Shown piece by piece: positions 1 to 10,175 of a stretch of 64,000 nucleotides of DNA. Under the pieces are notes generated by a model, which was given only the letters and a program-made list of their open reading frames with translations, ran no database searches and had not been told where the DNA came from. A program made the position numbers and the translations under genes. The stretch is from Micromussa lordhowensis (Eukaryota; Cnidaria; Anthozoa; Scleractinia; Lobophylliidae), in assembly GCA_964020085.1 (NCBI GenBank), contig OZ026601.1:10674461-10738460 (forward strand). Reading direction: 5' to 3'. Every line of letters begins with the position of its first letter. The stretch's first letter is position 1.

Positions 1-2073
1 TCTGGCTACTACAATGCATAATTCGCCAACATACGAGGACACTCCAACCGCTCAACATTGCTTTTATAGACATTAGGAAGGCTTTTGACTCATTAAGCCA
101 TGAGAGTCTCTTGCTCGCTGCAGGGAGGATGGGTGTTCCACCCCCCCTACTAGGCTATCTGGGTGAACTCTACGGAGACGCCTGGACATGCCTACGTATT
201 GGCCCGGACCGCAGTGAACCAATACGTGTGTCGCGGGGAGTTAGACAGGGTGACCCGCTCTCTGTCCATGTCTTTAATGCATCCATCGACTGGGCGCTAG
301 ACTGCTTAGATCCGCAGCTAGGGGTCATGGTTGGGGAGACGAGAGTGAATGCCGGAGCTTTCGCAGATGATATAGCACTTATCGCCAGGACATCGGGCGG
401 CCTCCAGTTCCTGCTTAATGACCTTGCTGCTGAGTTTCGGCTCAGTGGCTTGGAAATTAGTGCGGGGCTGGATGGTAAGTCAGCTTCGCTGCGAATTGAC
501 GTTGATGGCAAGCGGAAGATGTGGATTGTCAACCCACACCCCCACTTGCGGGTATTCGGGCAACCGATACCCGCAATTGACGTCACCGGTACTCAACAGT
601 ACCTGGGGGTTCCTCTCTCTCCGATGAGAACGAGGGCGGACGTCGTTGGCAAGCTGAACGAGGGGCTGGGGAACATCACCTCAGCTCCTCTGAAGCCCCA
701 GCAACGATTGTTCATCCTCAAGACCAATCTCATACCAGCCTTGTACCACCAGTTGGTGTTGACCGTGAATAGCAAGAAGTATCTCAAGTGGCTTGATAGG
801 TCCGTCAGAGCAGCTGTACGGTCCTGGTTGAAGTTGCCTCATGATACGCCCAAGGCTTACTTCCATGCTAAGATCTTCGATGGGGGCCTTGGAATTGTTA
901 CACTAGAACATCAGATTCCGTTGATGAAGATCAGACGCATTGACCGTCTCTGGGCCAGCAATGACCCAGTGATTAGGGAGATGCTGTCAACGGAAGGTGC
1001 TGAGTTTTTACTGGCTCGGCAAAGGGAGCCCAGCCGATACGGAGGGGTGTCGATTACGAGCAGGGGAAACCTTCGGGTGGCCCTTGCAAGTGATCTTCAC
1101 GCCTCCGTTGATGGCCGGGGCTTGCGCGAAAGTGACCTTGTCCCACACCAACATCAGTGGGTTGCCGATGCCACGAGTCTGCTGAGCGGCGCCAATTACA
1201 TCGGCGCGGTGAAGGTTAGGGGGAACCTTCTACCCTCAGCCGTCCGTGCTGCCAGGGGTCGCCCAGCGACAAGCGTCCTCTGTGGCGCTTGTCAGCGACC
1301 CGGATCATTGGGTCATATCTTACAGGTATGCCCAAGAACTCACAGTTCTAGAATATCCAGACACGATAGGATTGTAACCCTGGTGCAGGCCGCTGCGGGT
1401 AAAGCCGGGTGGTCTTGCATCAGAGAGCCTGCCATTCCAACTACTGCAGGCCTGCGGAGGCCGGACCTCATTTTCCATCATAATGACAGGTCCACCTATC
1501 TGCTGGATGTAACAATTGTAGCAGATAATGGGGTACTTCACGAGGTGCACGAGCGCAAAGTACAGTATTATGATGTGCCGGACATCAGAAACTGGCTTGC
1601 GCGTAACATCAGTAGCAACGAGGTGCAGTTTTCTAGTGTGAGCCTTAACTGGAGGGGGCTGATGGCCCGTGCATCAGCCGAGACCTTGTGCTCGCGACTG
1701 GGTCTGGGGCGACCGCTTTTAAGTCTTCTCTCAGCTGTCACCTGTGAGAGAAGCCTGTAGATCTGGCAACATTTCCACAGAAGTAACTTTGTGATCCGAG
1801 GATGACGGGTACACCTGTGCCCCGATTTCTCGTCTCGCCTTCTTCCTGGAAAACGGGTTAAGCTTCCCTTACACCTAAAAGCCAAAACTGTTTATGTTCT
1901 AGGTGTGGAGCCGCGGTGTGTTTTTGTGATTTTATTTGTTAGTGTAGCCTGGGCGCAAATATTGTATAGTGTTGCCCAACTGATGTATAGCCTAGGCATG
2001 TGAACAGCTCGTGTAAAATATATGTAGTGTGGTGGCCTTTGTCACCAGCGATGAACTAAATAAACAGTGAAAC
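1..2073 (+). mobile_element. R2-type non-LTR retrotransposon, 3' part
   Basis: The 3' portion of a site-specific R2 element; its 5' part lies before the window. It holds the end of the single ORF (to 1760) and a 313-bp 3' UTR. The junction is diagnostic: at 2074 the sequence turns into TAGCCAAATGCCTCGTC, which is the 28S sequence found immediately 3' of the R2 cleavage site in animals. R2 elements nick this site with their own endonuclease and reverse transcribe from it. The element is in the same orientation as the rRNA gene, as R2 always is. Confidence 0.93.
3..1760 (+). CDS. R2 ORF, C-terminal half: reverse transcriptase + zinc knuckle + restriction-like endonuclease
   Basis: The frame is open from the first bases of the window, so the protein is 5'-incomplete (about 585 residues present). 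The RT core is visible: motif A-like FIDIRKAFDS near residue 22, RGVRQGDPLS near 80 and the catalytic FADDI near 118. After the RT/thumb region comes a CCHC knuckle (CGACQ, then H and C, near residue 430) and a PD-(D/E)xK-like endonuclease with RPDL followed by LLDVTI near 480-505. This order (RT, CCHC, C-terminal endonuclease) is that of R2-clade elements, which use the endonuclease to nick 28S DNA and prime reverse transcription. No stop or frameshift is seen in the part present, so the copy may be young. The N-terminal zinc fingers and Myb domain would lie upstream of the window. Confidence 0.93.
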   Translation, partial: WLLQCIIRQHTRTLQPLNIAFIDIRKAFDSLSHESLLLAAGRMGVPPPLLGYLGELYGDAWTCLRIGPDRSEPIRVSRGVRQGDPLSVHVFNASIDWALDCLDPQLGVMVGETRVNAGAFADDIALIARTSGGLQFLLNDLAAEFRLSGLEISAGLDGKSASLRIDVDGKRKMWIVNPHPHLRVFGQPIPAIDVTGTQQYLGVPLSPMRTRADVVGKLNEGLGNITSAPLKPQQRLFILKTNLIPALYHQLVLTVNSKKYLKWLDRSVRAAVRSWLKLPHDTPKAYFHAKIFDGGLGIVTLEHQIPLMKIRRIDRLWASNDPVIREMLSTEGAEFLLARQREPSRYGGVSITSRGNLRVALASDLHASVDGRGLRESDLVPHQHQWVADATSLLSGANYIGAVKVRGNLLPSAVRAARGRPATSVLCGACQRPGSLGHILQVCPRTHSSRISRHDRIVTLVQAAAGKAGWSCIREPAIPTTAGLRRPDLIFHHNDRSTYLLDVTIVADNGVLHEVHERKVQYYDVPDIRNWLARNISSNEVQFSSVSLNWRGLMARASAETLCSRLGLGRPLLSLLSAVTCERSL

Positions 2074-2130
<57 letters not shown>

Positions 2131-2189
2131 AACTGTCCCTATCTACTATCTAGCGAAACCGCAGCAAAGGGAACGGACTTTGTAAAATC

Positions 2190-2227
<38 letters not shown>

Positions 2228-2598
2228 TGACCTTGTGAAAAGACATGAGAGGTGTAGAATAAGTGGGAGCAGCTCGCTGCGCCGGTGAAATACTACTACT
2301 CTTATCGTTTTTTTACTTATTGGATGGAGCGGAGGCGAACCGCAAGGTTCACTTTCTGGACTTAAGCCGCCCCCTCGCGGGGCCGGCCATCCGAGTCCAA
2401 GACACCGTCAGGCTGGGAGTTTGGCTGGGGCGGCACATCTGTCAAATGATAACGCAGGTGTCCTAAGGTGAGCTCAATGAGAACAGAAATCTCATGTAGA
2501 ACAAAAGGGTAAAAGCTCACTTGATTTTGATTTTCAGTACGAATACAAACCGTGAAAGCGTGGCCTATCGATCCTTTAGTCTTTAGGAGTTTTAAGCT

Positions 2599-2641
<43 letters not shown>

Positions 2642-2664
2642 AGCCAAGCGTTCATAGCGACGTT

Positions 2665-2702
<38 letters not shown>

Positions 2703-2714
2703 CGAAGCAGAATT
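2074..2714 (+). rRNA. 28S (large-subunit) rRNA gene, internal fragment
   Basis: Conserved LSU rRNA sequence starts exactly at the R2 junction and contains recognisable blocks, such as ACGAGATTCC near 2120, the TAGCGAAACC block near 2152, and GTTACCACAGGGATAACTGG near 2615. It is cut at 2714, directly after GAAGCAGAATT, where a second element begins; the 28S sequence resumes at 11417. With R2 on its 5' side and the 8.7-kb element on its 3' side this unit cannot give a normal 28S RNA. Reading frames inside this stretch are not genes. Confidence 0.96.
2626..2714 (+). repeat. 89-bp 28S direct repeat, left copy (target-site duplication)
   Basis: Bases 2626-2714, from ATAACTGGCTTGTGG to GAAGCAGAATT, recur without a difference at 11417-11505. 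The sequence belongs to the 28S gene itself. In an uninterrupted gene it would occur once, so the two copies are best read as a long target-site duplication made by the element between them. Confidence 0.93.
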
Positions 2715-2739
2715 TTCCAGATTCTTTCTTTTTTCAGGA

Positions 2740-3010
2740 AAAAGAAATCACATCTAAGGAGAGAAAACAATTAGAATAAAGCAACGGGAGAAAACAAAAG
2801 GGAAGGAAAAAAGAGAAAAAAACAAAAAGAAAAAGTAGAGCCCGAAAAATGAGACAATTGAAAAAAAGAAAAAGAACAATATAGAAGAAAAAGACAAAAA
2901 AGGTAAAAAAAAAAAAAAGAAAAGATCGAAGAAAGAATCGAACCAAGAAAGAACAACTAATTAGAGAATTCGAAATTGAAGAAAACGAAAACGACAATAG
3001 CAAAAGTAGG
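2740..3010 (+). other. polypurine tract at left end of the Rep element
   Basis: The + strand here is nearly all A and G for about 270 bp. Such strand asymmetry can form triplex DNA or unwind easily. A role in replication or end recognition is speculation. The long complementary-strand reading frames (Phe/Ser/Leu-rich) are a by-product of this composition. Confidence 0.6.
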
Positions 3011-3244
3011 AGAATTGATGTGTTTATAACAAACGGAAAAATGGAGAAAACAAAAGAATCACAAAGAGAAAGATTGCAATGCTACTCGAGAAAGAGTGTA
3101 TTGCAAGAAGGACTCCTACGCATAAAATGCTCTTTAGTCTGTCCTCAGCAATGTTGGAAGAATCGATTTTGGCAACAGGAGGTAATTGAGGAAGTATGGA
3201 CGAAACATATGGGATGTTGCAAAAAGACTCATGCACGGAAAGTC

Positions 3245-3545
3245 GATTGTATTAATTCTAGAACATTCTAGATGGATTTGAAAAAAAAAAACAACAAAGC
3301 CAATTGACACTAACTTGTTAGGTATTCCAAATTATGGAACATTCTAGATTGTTTTCCAAAAGACAACAAAGGCCATTTACACTAAGTTGTTAGGGATTAC
3401 AAATTATGGAACAGTCTAGATTAATTTCCAAAAGACAACAAAGCGAATTTACGCTAACTTGTTAGGGATTCCAAATTATAGAACATTCTAGATTGATTTC
3501 AAAAAGACTACAAAGCTAATTTACACGAACTTGTTAGGTATTACG
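3245..3545 (+). repeat. about 4 copies of a ~75-bp tandem repeat
   Basis: The phrase GAACATTCTAGAT recurs near 3261, 3338, 3411 and 3482 (with variants GAACAGTCTAGAT and others), each followed by AAAAGACAACAAAG and then ACTAACTTGTTAGG-like text. Copies differ by a few bases. The ACTAACTTGTTAGG portion is itself partly palindromic. Located between the purine tract and the telomere-like array. Confidence 0.8.
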
Positions 3546-3949
3546 TCATCTGTATTATTGTATATGAGAAAAATATTATGTAATCCTCCAAGGATTATTC
3601 CATGCCAAAAAAGTATAAGAGCGGTCTTTGGAGTCCATTGAATATTCCTGGATTATTCTGCGGAAAGAAACAAGTCTGTTTTCAAGTCGTTAGAAAGAAT
3701 TTGCTCGAGTTCAAGTTTGTAGTTTCAAATTGTGGAGTGAAGAAAAGAAAGGATTTAAAGTTGAAGGAGAACAATTTGTTACTTGGGTGCACCTTTTCTG
3801 TGGTTTGATTTACAACAAGAAAAAGAATACAAGGAAGGTAGGTGGAATTTGAGAAGAAATAGTTTGAATTTGGAAAGTACAATTTCATCTTTCATTGTTT
3901 AATTTGACACTAATATTGCACGAAAGTGAATGTGTACTTTTTTCTTGCG

Positions 3950-4292
3950 AGGGTTCGGGTTCGAGTTAGTGTTCGAGTTAGTGTTCGGGTTAGTGTTCGG
4001 GTTAGTGTTCGGGTTAGTGTTCGGGTTAGTGTTCGACTTAGTGTTCGACTTAGTGTTCGACTTAGTGTTCGGGTTAGTGTTCGGGTTAGTGTTCGGGTTA
4101 GTGTTCGACTTAGTGTTCGACTTAGTGTTCGGGTTAGTGTTCGGGTTAGTGTTCGGGTTAGTGTTCGGGTTCGTGTTCGGGTTAGTGTTCGGGTTAGTGT
4201 TCGGGTTAGTGTTCGGGTTAGTGTTCGGGTTAGTGTTTAGGGTTAGTGTTCGGGTTCGGGTTAGGGTTTGGGTTAGGGTTCGAGTTAGGAAG
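3950..4292 (+). repeat. 12-bp telomere-like minisatellite (GTTCGGGTTAGT)n
   Basis: Roughly 28 units of GTTCGGGTTAGT with variants GTTCGACTTAGT and GTTCGAGTTAGT. Toward the right edge the units degenerate into GGGTTAGGGTTTGGGTTAGGG, i.e. true (TTAGGG)-type telomere words. The G-rich strand is the + strand. The VRVSV- and GLVF-type frames across it are artefacts of a 12-bp period. It may have arisen from a captured telomere end or serve as a G-quadruplex element; both are inference. Confidence 0.9.
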
Positions 4293-4953
4293 AAATTGGA
4301 ATTTTAATGAACTGTTTTAAAGATTTCCAATCTAGTTCAGTTATTGTCTTTGTTGAAGTAGAATGTCTCAGTATGATATTCCAAGTTTTTCTTTTTATTT
4401 CTTAGTCAGCTCTAATTTAGAACAAAAAAGAACATCTCTTTGGTACCGGAGAACATCCTGTTCAAGCAGTAGGACTATCGGGAATTGACAAGAAGTGAGT
4501 AATATTGAAGCTCGTAGTTTATTAACTTCAGTAAAGCCTATAATATGCAACAAATAACAGCAGTTTTTCAGTTGGTACTTGACTGTATTAATGAAATAAT
4601 CCAACATGTATTCGAAAAGAGAAAAAGATTTTTAATGAGTTCAATTGGAATTTCAAGGAATTATTTCGAAGATTTCATGTTGTAAAATTGCTGTTGTTGT
4701 ACTACAATGTAGGTCTGTACTATTTCTAGTTTTCGTTGTTTTTTATTAGTAAAACAAAAAGTATTAGCAAATGCAATTTTCTTGAATTGCAGAGAAAAAC
4801 AAAGTTTATAGTATTCCATGCTTGTTTCAATGGTATAAGAGTACAAAAAAGGACTTTCTTTATCCTAGGCCAAACTTTGCATTTTGGGGGCTACTAGTTT
4901 TCTGGTCCACAAAGAACCACAATATTAAATTACTGTGTTCAGGTGTAACAACA

Positions 4954-7900
4954 ATGTCTTCAAGTGATGACAATGAAGAATTGCTTCTTTCAAGAGAAAG
5001 TATTCAAGTGAACGCTCTGGAAGTTCCTCTCCGAAGAGAACAGCAACGATTACGTGAACAGAACAGTCGTTTAGCAGCCCAAGAAAGGAGGAAAACCAAA
5101 TTTCTGGATGAGTACGATTTATCAGATGCAAACGCTCCATCAACTATTGTGTGTGAAGAAGCTCTAGATTTGAGACATTGGTGTTCTCATGGTAGTTGGA
5201 CTCATTGCGCAAATTGTTTGAAGTTGTCTATGAAGAAACTTCTTCCTTCATTCCGAAGACGATCTGTTCCCGCTCTAGACAGAGCATGCAAATGTGGAGG
5301 CGAAAAATACGTAGTTCCCAATGCTGATGATGTTCCTTTAGTACTACGGAATTTAACGAAAGAAGAAATTCGAATTTTGAGACCATTGGATATTCACTGT
5401 GGAGATTATCATCGCATGGTGCACGGTTATCGTCAAAGAACTGGTCCTTTTCGAATTACTTGGTGTCCTTTACTAGTGGAAGAAAAAATTGACAACCTAG
5501 AAGATACTGTACGAAAGAACAAAGTACGTTTGGCATATGAGTACTTGATGAACAACCAGGAAAGTTCGTATAAGAAATTTGTTCTCATGCAAAGTAGAGG
5601 AATTGCCACTCCTTTTCTGTACGAACTGTTTTCCGCTCCTCAATACCATGGCATTGAGTGCGCCCTTTGGCCTACTTTGTACCTGACAACATCAATGTGT
5701 GAAAGTATCATTGAAGGACAAAGCAACCGCGCAAGTGGAAAAGAGAGCTTCCTACACAAAGTGTTGTCCTCTGTGCAAGATTTTAGTTTGGATTTTGAAC
5801 TCGTCCAGTATCAATTTGACCGATGGTTGTTCAAGACGATCACTGGTGCTGTAAACAGTTCTCGTCGATTTGGCTGCAATCCCAACGTAGCACTCCAAGA
5901 AAAGTCTTTTTCTTGTGCTTTCTGGCAATGGCAACACTTGTATTTACTTGATGCAGTACGTCAGTATGGATTTCCTTCTTTTTTCATCACTATCAGCCCA
6001 TACGAGTGGACTTTTCCATGGCCTTCCTTCATCGAAGAAATTCGAGAAGAACAAAGTTTAGGACCCACCGATTTGCCCACTCTAGAAACCCTTCACATCG
6101 CCCATATATTAGAACAGATTGCAAGAGGTTATATCACTGGAGGGAACTGCAATCGTTGGCGGCAGCACATCTTCGCAGATACAACAGAACCACGTAATAG
6201 AAACGTCTTGGCTTACTTTTACCATTTCGAATTTCAGCAGCGAGGAACTGTGCATTTACACATGTTGGTATGGTTAGAAAATATCACAGTGATTCGAGCC
6301 GATCTCTTGAAAGCTTCAATTCCATGGACCAATGCAGATGACGCTTTCCTTGTTGCAGATACACAGAAGTCAGATAAGTCTTGTCTAGCAGTCCATATGG
6401 GAGAAGACGCTTTTATTCAAAGTGCTAATGGAGCCAATTCTTTGCAATTCCACTACACGGAAGAGGAAGCCAAACGAAATCTTCGCGCATACATCACGAC
6501 TTTACTAGGATCTTTATTATGTCGTAGCGATGTACAGGTAGCAGATGGAAAAGCAATGCTTTTAAAGTACGTAACATCTTACGTGACGAAAATGCACGAG
6601 GCATGCACAAGTGAAGGATTTTATTCATCGGATGTCACTGGTTATCAAGCCGCCCACTCCTTTTTGCGCACAGTGCGTCCCTTAGCTCCAGAAATGATCT
6701 TTCAACTTTCCAGCATCAAGCCAGCTTGGACAAACAAAATGACCAAACAATTCCGAGCACCTTATCCAGACCAAGAGATGGAAAACAAGTCTTACGAGAA
6801 GTACTTAACAAGAGAAGCAGACAAGGAAAACATGTGTCTACTGCAATGGCTTCGCAGACATACCATTGTGCGCAATCGAGTTCGAAGTCTGGAGGACGAC
6901 AAGTACTTAGTCGGAGTCAAATTTGTGTCTGTTTTTAATGCAGTATTTTTCCATCAGCATCTCTTAGTACACCATCCTCATCGTCATCCAAGCGAACTGA
7001 GACACTTGGAAGAACACACGATGCCCTCTAGCATACGTCATTTTGCGCAAGCGGTGACAGTTCAGCCAGAAAAGTGGACCAGCCCAGAACAAGTACGAAG
7101 TCAATTTGAACAAGAAGGCCACCGTTCTTCATTCCTTTCAACCATTGTTGCGTATGTTCTTGCCTTGCACGATATTCTTCACCTTTGGAGATTAAGAGTG
7201 GTAGACGGTCGAATTGGTACTCTCCATTCAATTTCCATTCAGCAGCTGTATCCTCTGTCGCCTCATCAAACAGCCATTTTACAAGATATCATTCAAAGTA
7301 TAGAAGAAAGACAAAGTTTTGTAGACGACAGGAATACAAGTGAATCTTCATTGAGCAATCAATGGTCGAAATTCCGTCTTCTTTTAGGAAAACCTGGAAC
7401 AGGAAAGTCTCAAGTTTTGATTCGAGCAATTCATCACATGATACAAGAGGAATATACAGCCCTTTTGGCCGCTCCAGTAGCTCTTCTCGCACAAGCATAC
7501 AGAACCATCTTCGGACCAGATTTAGACACAGATACTATCCACGCTGCCTTTCACATACCCATCAACGAGGAAGCAAGCCAAGAAATGAACTTTGCTTTAA
7601 ACAAATACGACGTGGTAATCATTGACGAAGCGTCTTTAGTCTCTCCACGCACATTCTCCCGCATCGCAAGCACATTAAATCGACTCAATTGTCGACCCGT
7701 GGTCATTATAGCTGGAGACAAATGTCAGCAACAGCCTCTGCAAACTGTAGAAGGTCGAGTTTGTAACACAACGTCAGTTCTGAACGATAGTACTTTCAAC
7801 AGCCAGAACAGTATCAAACATACATTGTACCAGCAATTTCGCATCTTAGATTCCAATTACGCGAGTTTCATCGATTTCATACGTCACATGCAGCCGTCTC

Positions 7901-8514
7901 AAGAACAAATTGACAACTTTCAGGAAAACATCGTTCTGTATCCTACAGGACCCATCGACAACCAGTCCATTTTTGAAGCATTTAACAAGTCGTCCAATAC
8001 TACTATAATGACAGTTTCCCGGGCTGCTGCACAAAGAGTGAACGAAGTTGTTGTCGATCGACTTTTCCACGGACAAATGCCGTTAACGACAGTACCATGT
8101 ACCTCCTTCCTGCCCAGTACTCCAATCTATCCCTACCGCGGCATGAAAATTGTCATCACAGAAAATCGAGATAAAAGTTCTAGGATCGTAAATGGTCAAG
8201 AAGCGACTGTGGTTTCCAGTCATCGTAATACACTTGTCATCCAATTTCCAGACCAACAAAAAGCATTTGTGTATCCAGTAACTCACCAAGTGGAACAAGA
8301 AGGACAAGTGACCAGTTATCCAATCACTCCCGCCTACGCCAGAACCATTTCGAAATGTCAAGGACAAAACATTCGTCATCTGTTAGTTTGGCTCGACAGC
8401 TTGTTAGTTCCAGCTGGTCTCGCATATGTCGCCCTGTCTCGAGTACGTCAAAAACAAGACATCTCCATTCTCCAACCAATGAAGAGCAGTCAAGTAACAC
8501 CTGTGAAGACATGA
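4954..8514 (+). CDS. Helitron-like HUH Rep + Pif1/RecD-type SF1 helicase protein
   Basis: A 1186-residue intact ORF. The ATG at 4954 is chosen because it begins a charged N-terminus (MSSSDDNEE) just after a TGTTCAG/GT splice-like junction; the frame is open further upstream. Cys/His clusters lie near residues 75-110. FFITISPYEW near 342 and RGTVHLHMLVW near 431 (the HUH histidines) match the Rep nuclease fold, and KYVTSYVTK near 538 supplies spaced tyrosines as in Helitron Rep. The C-terminal third is a helicase with Walker A GKPGTGKS near 811, Walker B VVIIDEAS near 888 and a motif VI-like YVALSRVR near 1158. The family nicks single strands and unwinds DNA for rolling-circle transposition. 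No frameshift is seen, so the copy could still code for an active protein. Order and size fit a Helitron RepHel, though the mode of insertion here does not. Confidence 0.9.
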   Translation: MSSSDDNEELLLSRESIQVNALEVPLRREQQRLREQNSRLAAQERRKTKFLDEYDLSDANAPSTIVCEEALDLRHWCSHGSWTHCANCLKLSMKKLLPSFRRRSVPALDRACKCGGEKYVVPNADDVPLVLRNLTKEEIRILRPLDIHCGDYHRMVHGYRQRTGPFRITWCPLLVEEKIDNLEDTVRKNKVRLAYEYLMNNQESSYKKFVLMQSRGIATPFLYELFSAPQYHGIECALWPTLYLTTSMCESIIEGQSNRASGKESFLHKVLSSVQDFSLDFELVQYQFDRWLFKTITGAVNSSRRFGCNPNVALQEKSFSCAFWQWQHLYLLDAVRQYGFPSFFITISPYEWTFPWPSFIEEIREEQSLGPTDLPTLETLHIAHILEQIARGYITGGNCNRWRQHIFADTTEPRNRNVLAYFYHFEFQQRGTVHLHMLVWLENITVIRADLLKASIPWTNADDAFLVADTQKSDKSCLAVHMGEDAFIQSANGANSLQFHYTEEEAKRNLRAYITTLLGSLLCRSDVQVADGKAMLLKYVTSYVTKMHEACTSEGFYSSDVTGYQAAHSFLRTVRPLAPEMIFQLSSIKPAWTNKMTKQFRAPYPDQEMENKSYEKYLTREADKENMCLLQWLRRHTIVRNRVRSLEDDKYLVGVKFVSVFNAVFFHQHLLVHHPHRHPSELRHLEEHTMPSSIRHFAQAVTVQPEKWTSPEQVRSQFEQEGHRSSFLSTIVAYVLALHDILHLWRLRVVDGRIGTLHSISIQQLYPLSPHQTAILQDIIQSIEERQSFVDDRNTSESSLSNQWSKFRLLLGKPGTGKSQVLIRAIHHMIQEEYTALLAAPVALLAQAYRTIFGPDLDTDTIHAAFHIPINEEASQEMNFALNKYDVVIIDEASLVSPRTFSRIASTLNRLNCRPVVIIAGDKCQQQPLQTVEGRVCNTTSVLNDSTFNSQNSIKHTLYQQFRILDSNYASFIDFIRHMQPSQEQIDNFQENIVLYPTGPIDNQSIFEAFNKSSNTTIMTVSRAAAQRVNEVVVDRLFHGQMPLTTVPCTSFLPSTPIYPYRGMKIVITENRDKSSRIVNGQEATVVSSHRNTLVIQFPDQQKAFVYPVTHQVEQEGQVTSYPITPAYARTISKCQGQNIRHLLVWLDSLLVPAGLAYVALSRVRQKQDISILQPMKSSQVTPVKT

Positions 8515-8762
8515 AAAAGCGAGTTCCATTGGAGGGAAACGTATGGCGAAGTTCAATTAAGCTGTACATGGCATAAGTTTCTAATTACAGAATACTAATC
8601 CATTGAAATTGTTGAAAACAAACTTTTGGACAATCCGTCACACAGTTGAACAATTTCAAAAAGAGGGAAAATAATTGAAAATGACATGCCATTGAAATAC
8701 TTGATTGATGTATGAGGAAGTGTCAAGTGTGGAAACTGGAAACTTTGTTTTTCTCTTTACAG

Positions 8763-10175
8763 ATGGCAGAAAACAGAGAAGAAACCAGTTTTACACCGAG
8801 AAAAACAGGATACAACCGTCATTTTCCACGAAGTTTTTTACTCAATTACGGACCCGCATTGCAGAATCCTAGTGACGAGGCCATCCTGAGTCGATTGCGC
8901 GACTTCAACTGCGAGTGGTTGAAAAGACCGAATATTGCAGCCTCCGAATTTGCCATGACCATCAAAGATAACATGCCGTTAATCAGGCAATTCAGCGGAA
9001 CTGTATTTACGGAAGCATTTGTAGAAGACCTCTTGGAATCGTTCGATCCTTTGATTCCAGCCATGAAAAGACTCGACAATAAAGACAAAACAGACCAGAC
9101 ACCACCATCTCGGGAAGACGTGACACAAGTACTGAAAAATGTAGACATAAATGAAACACTCCAAGTTTGTATCATGGATGGATATAATGCCGCAGGTGCT
9201 CTTATGATGTTTACTACCCATATGTTAGCTATTCAGACACTGATGAGAAACACGGAAGAGTTCGCCGAAAAAACGACGCGATCCACTTCTAGTCAACACT
9301 TTAAAAGTGATCCAACTCCAAGAGGAATGAGAAATTTCATTCTAGACGGCATTACAAAAAGAAGAAGACCTATCCCAAGACACATCTCTGTATGGGATGA
9401 AGACGACGACAACGAAGAAACACGTGCCCCTCAAAGCAGATCAAGAAGACAAAGTACCCAAACCAGAAGCAGAACACAAGCAACCACTTCAAACTGGGAA
9501 GAGCAAGACCAACGACCGAGAACCAAAAGTGCCCAAAAATCACAAAAGCCAAACCCCGAACCATCGAAAAGAAACCGAAAATCCAAACGAACTTCATCTA
9601 CTGAACGTCAAAGCGAAGTAGAAGAAGAACGCCAGCAGTGCATCCCAAGATACAAAAGAAGAAAGACGGAAAGTAATCAAGCCAGCACAAGTAAACAGAT
9701 CTCTGAGTCCTCAGAAAACAGTTCTTCTGAAGAACAACCCAAGAAGAAAGCAACAACTACGAAAGAGACATCGAAAACTTCCGCCCAACCTAAGCCAAGA
9801 TACCGAAAGCAACAGAAACAACAAGAACATGATAGGCAAAGTAAACAACAACCAGACAGTTCTTCTACATCGAGTTCTTCTACCTCGAGTTCGAGCACAG
9901 ACGAAACTTCGAAAGAAGACAAACAAGGCTCTTCCCATGGTAAAGAGCAAGTCCAGAAAGAAAAGAAAAACAAACAGCCATTAAAAGGACCCCCTTGCGC
10001 CAAAACAAGCACTACTACTCAATGTAAAGACACCACAGAGAAAGGAAAATCCAAAGAAGCGCCACCCGCGTCAAGCGCTCCCCAAAAAGGAAACACCTCC
10101 AAGTCAGCACAAAAGGAAAAACAAGAAAAAGATCCAAAGAAAAAGCAAGCAATACCAAAGAAAAGGAACAAGTGA
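8763..10175 (+). CDS. second protein of the Rep element, unknown function, basic low-complexity tail
   Basis: A 470-residue ORF from the ATG at 8763, which directly follows a splice-acceptor-like TTTTTCTCTTTACAG; an in-frame start also exists at 8712. Residues 1-190 look globular and alpha-helical (NMPLIRQFSG, LLESFDPLIPAMKRL). From about residue 215 to the end it is extremely rich in Lys, Arg, Ser, Gln and Glu, with runs such as SSSTSSSSTSSSSTDE. The tail suggests binding to nucleic acid or chromatin. I recognise no family. It lies 250 bp after the RepHel stop on the same strand, and coding looks intact, so it is probably an element function such as packaging, single-strand binding or targeting; that is inference only. 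Confidence 0.72.
   Translation: MAENREETSFTPRKTGYNRHFPRSFLLNYGPALQNPSDEAILSRLRDFNCEWLKRPNIAASEFAMTIKDNMPLIRQFSGTVFTEAFVEDLLESFDPLIPAMKRLDNKDKTDQTPPSREDVTQVLKNVDINETLQVCIMDGYNAAGALMMFTTHMLAIQTLMRNTEEFAEKTTRSTSSQHFKSDPTPRGMRNFILDGITKRRRPIPRHISVWDEDDDNEETRAPQSRSRRQSTQTRSRTQATTSNWEEQDQRPRTKSAQKSQKPNPEPSKRNRKSKRTSSTERQSEVEEERQQCIPRYKRRKTESNQASTSKQISESSENSSSEEQPKKKATTTKETSKTSAQPKPRYRKQQKQQEHDRQSKQQPDSSSTSSSSTSSSSTDETSKEDKQGSSHGKEQVQKEKKNKQPLKGPPCAKTSTTTQCKDTTEKGKSKEAPPASSAPQKGNTSKSAQKEKQEKDPKKKQAIPKKRNK

Noticed and set aside
2263..2700. Frames on both strands within 2263-2700
   Set aside because: They lie inside conserved 28S rRNA sequence.
2734..3003. Phe/Leu-rich membrane-like frame on the minus strand
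   Set aside because: A product of the purine-rich tract on the + strand; no other coding sign.
3926..4307. Two long frames encoding VRVSV and GLVF repeat peptides
   Set aside because: They are the translation of a 12-bp telomere-like repeat, whose period (a multiple of 3) keeps frames open automatically.
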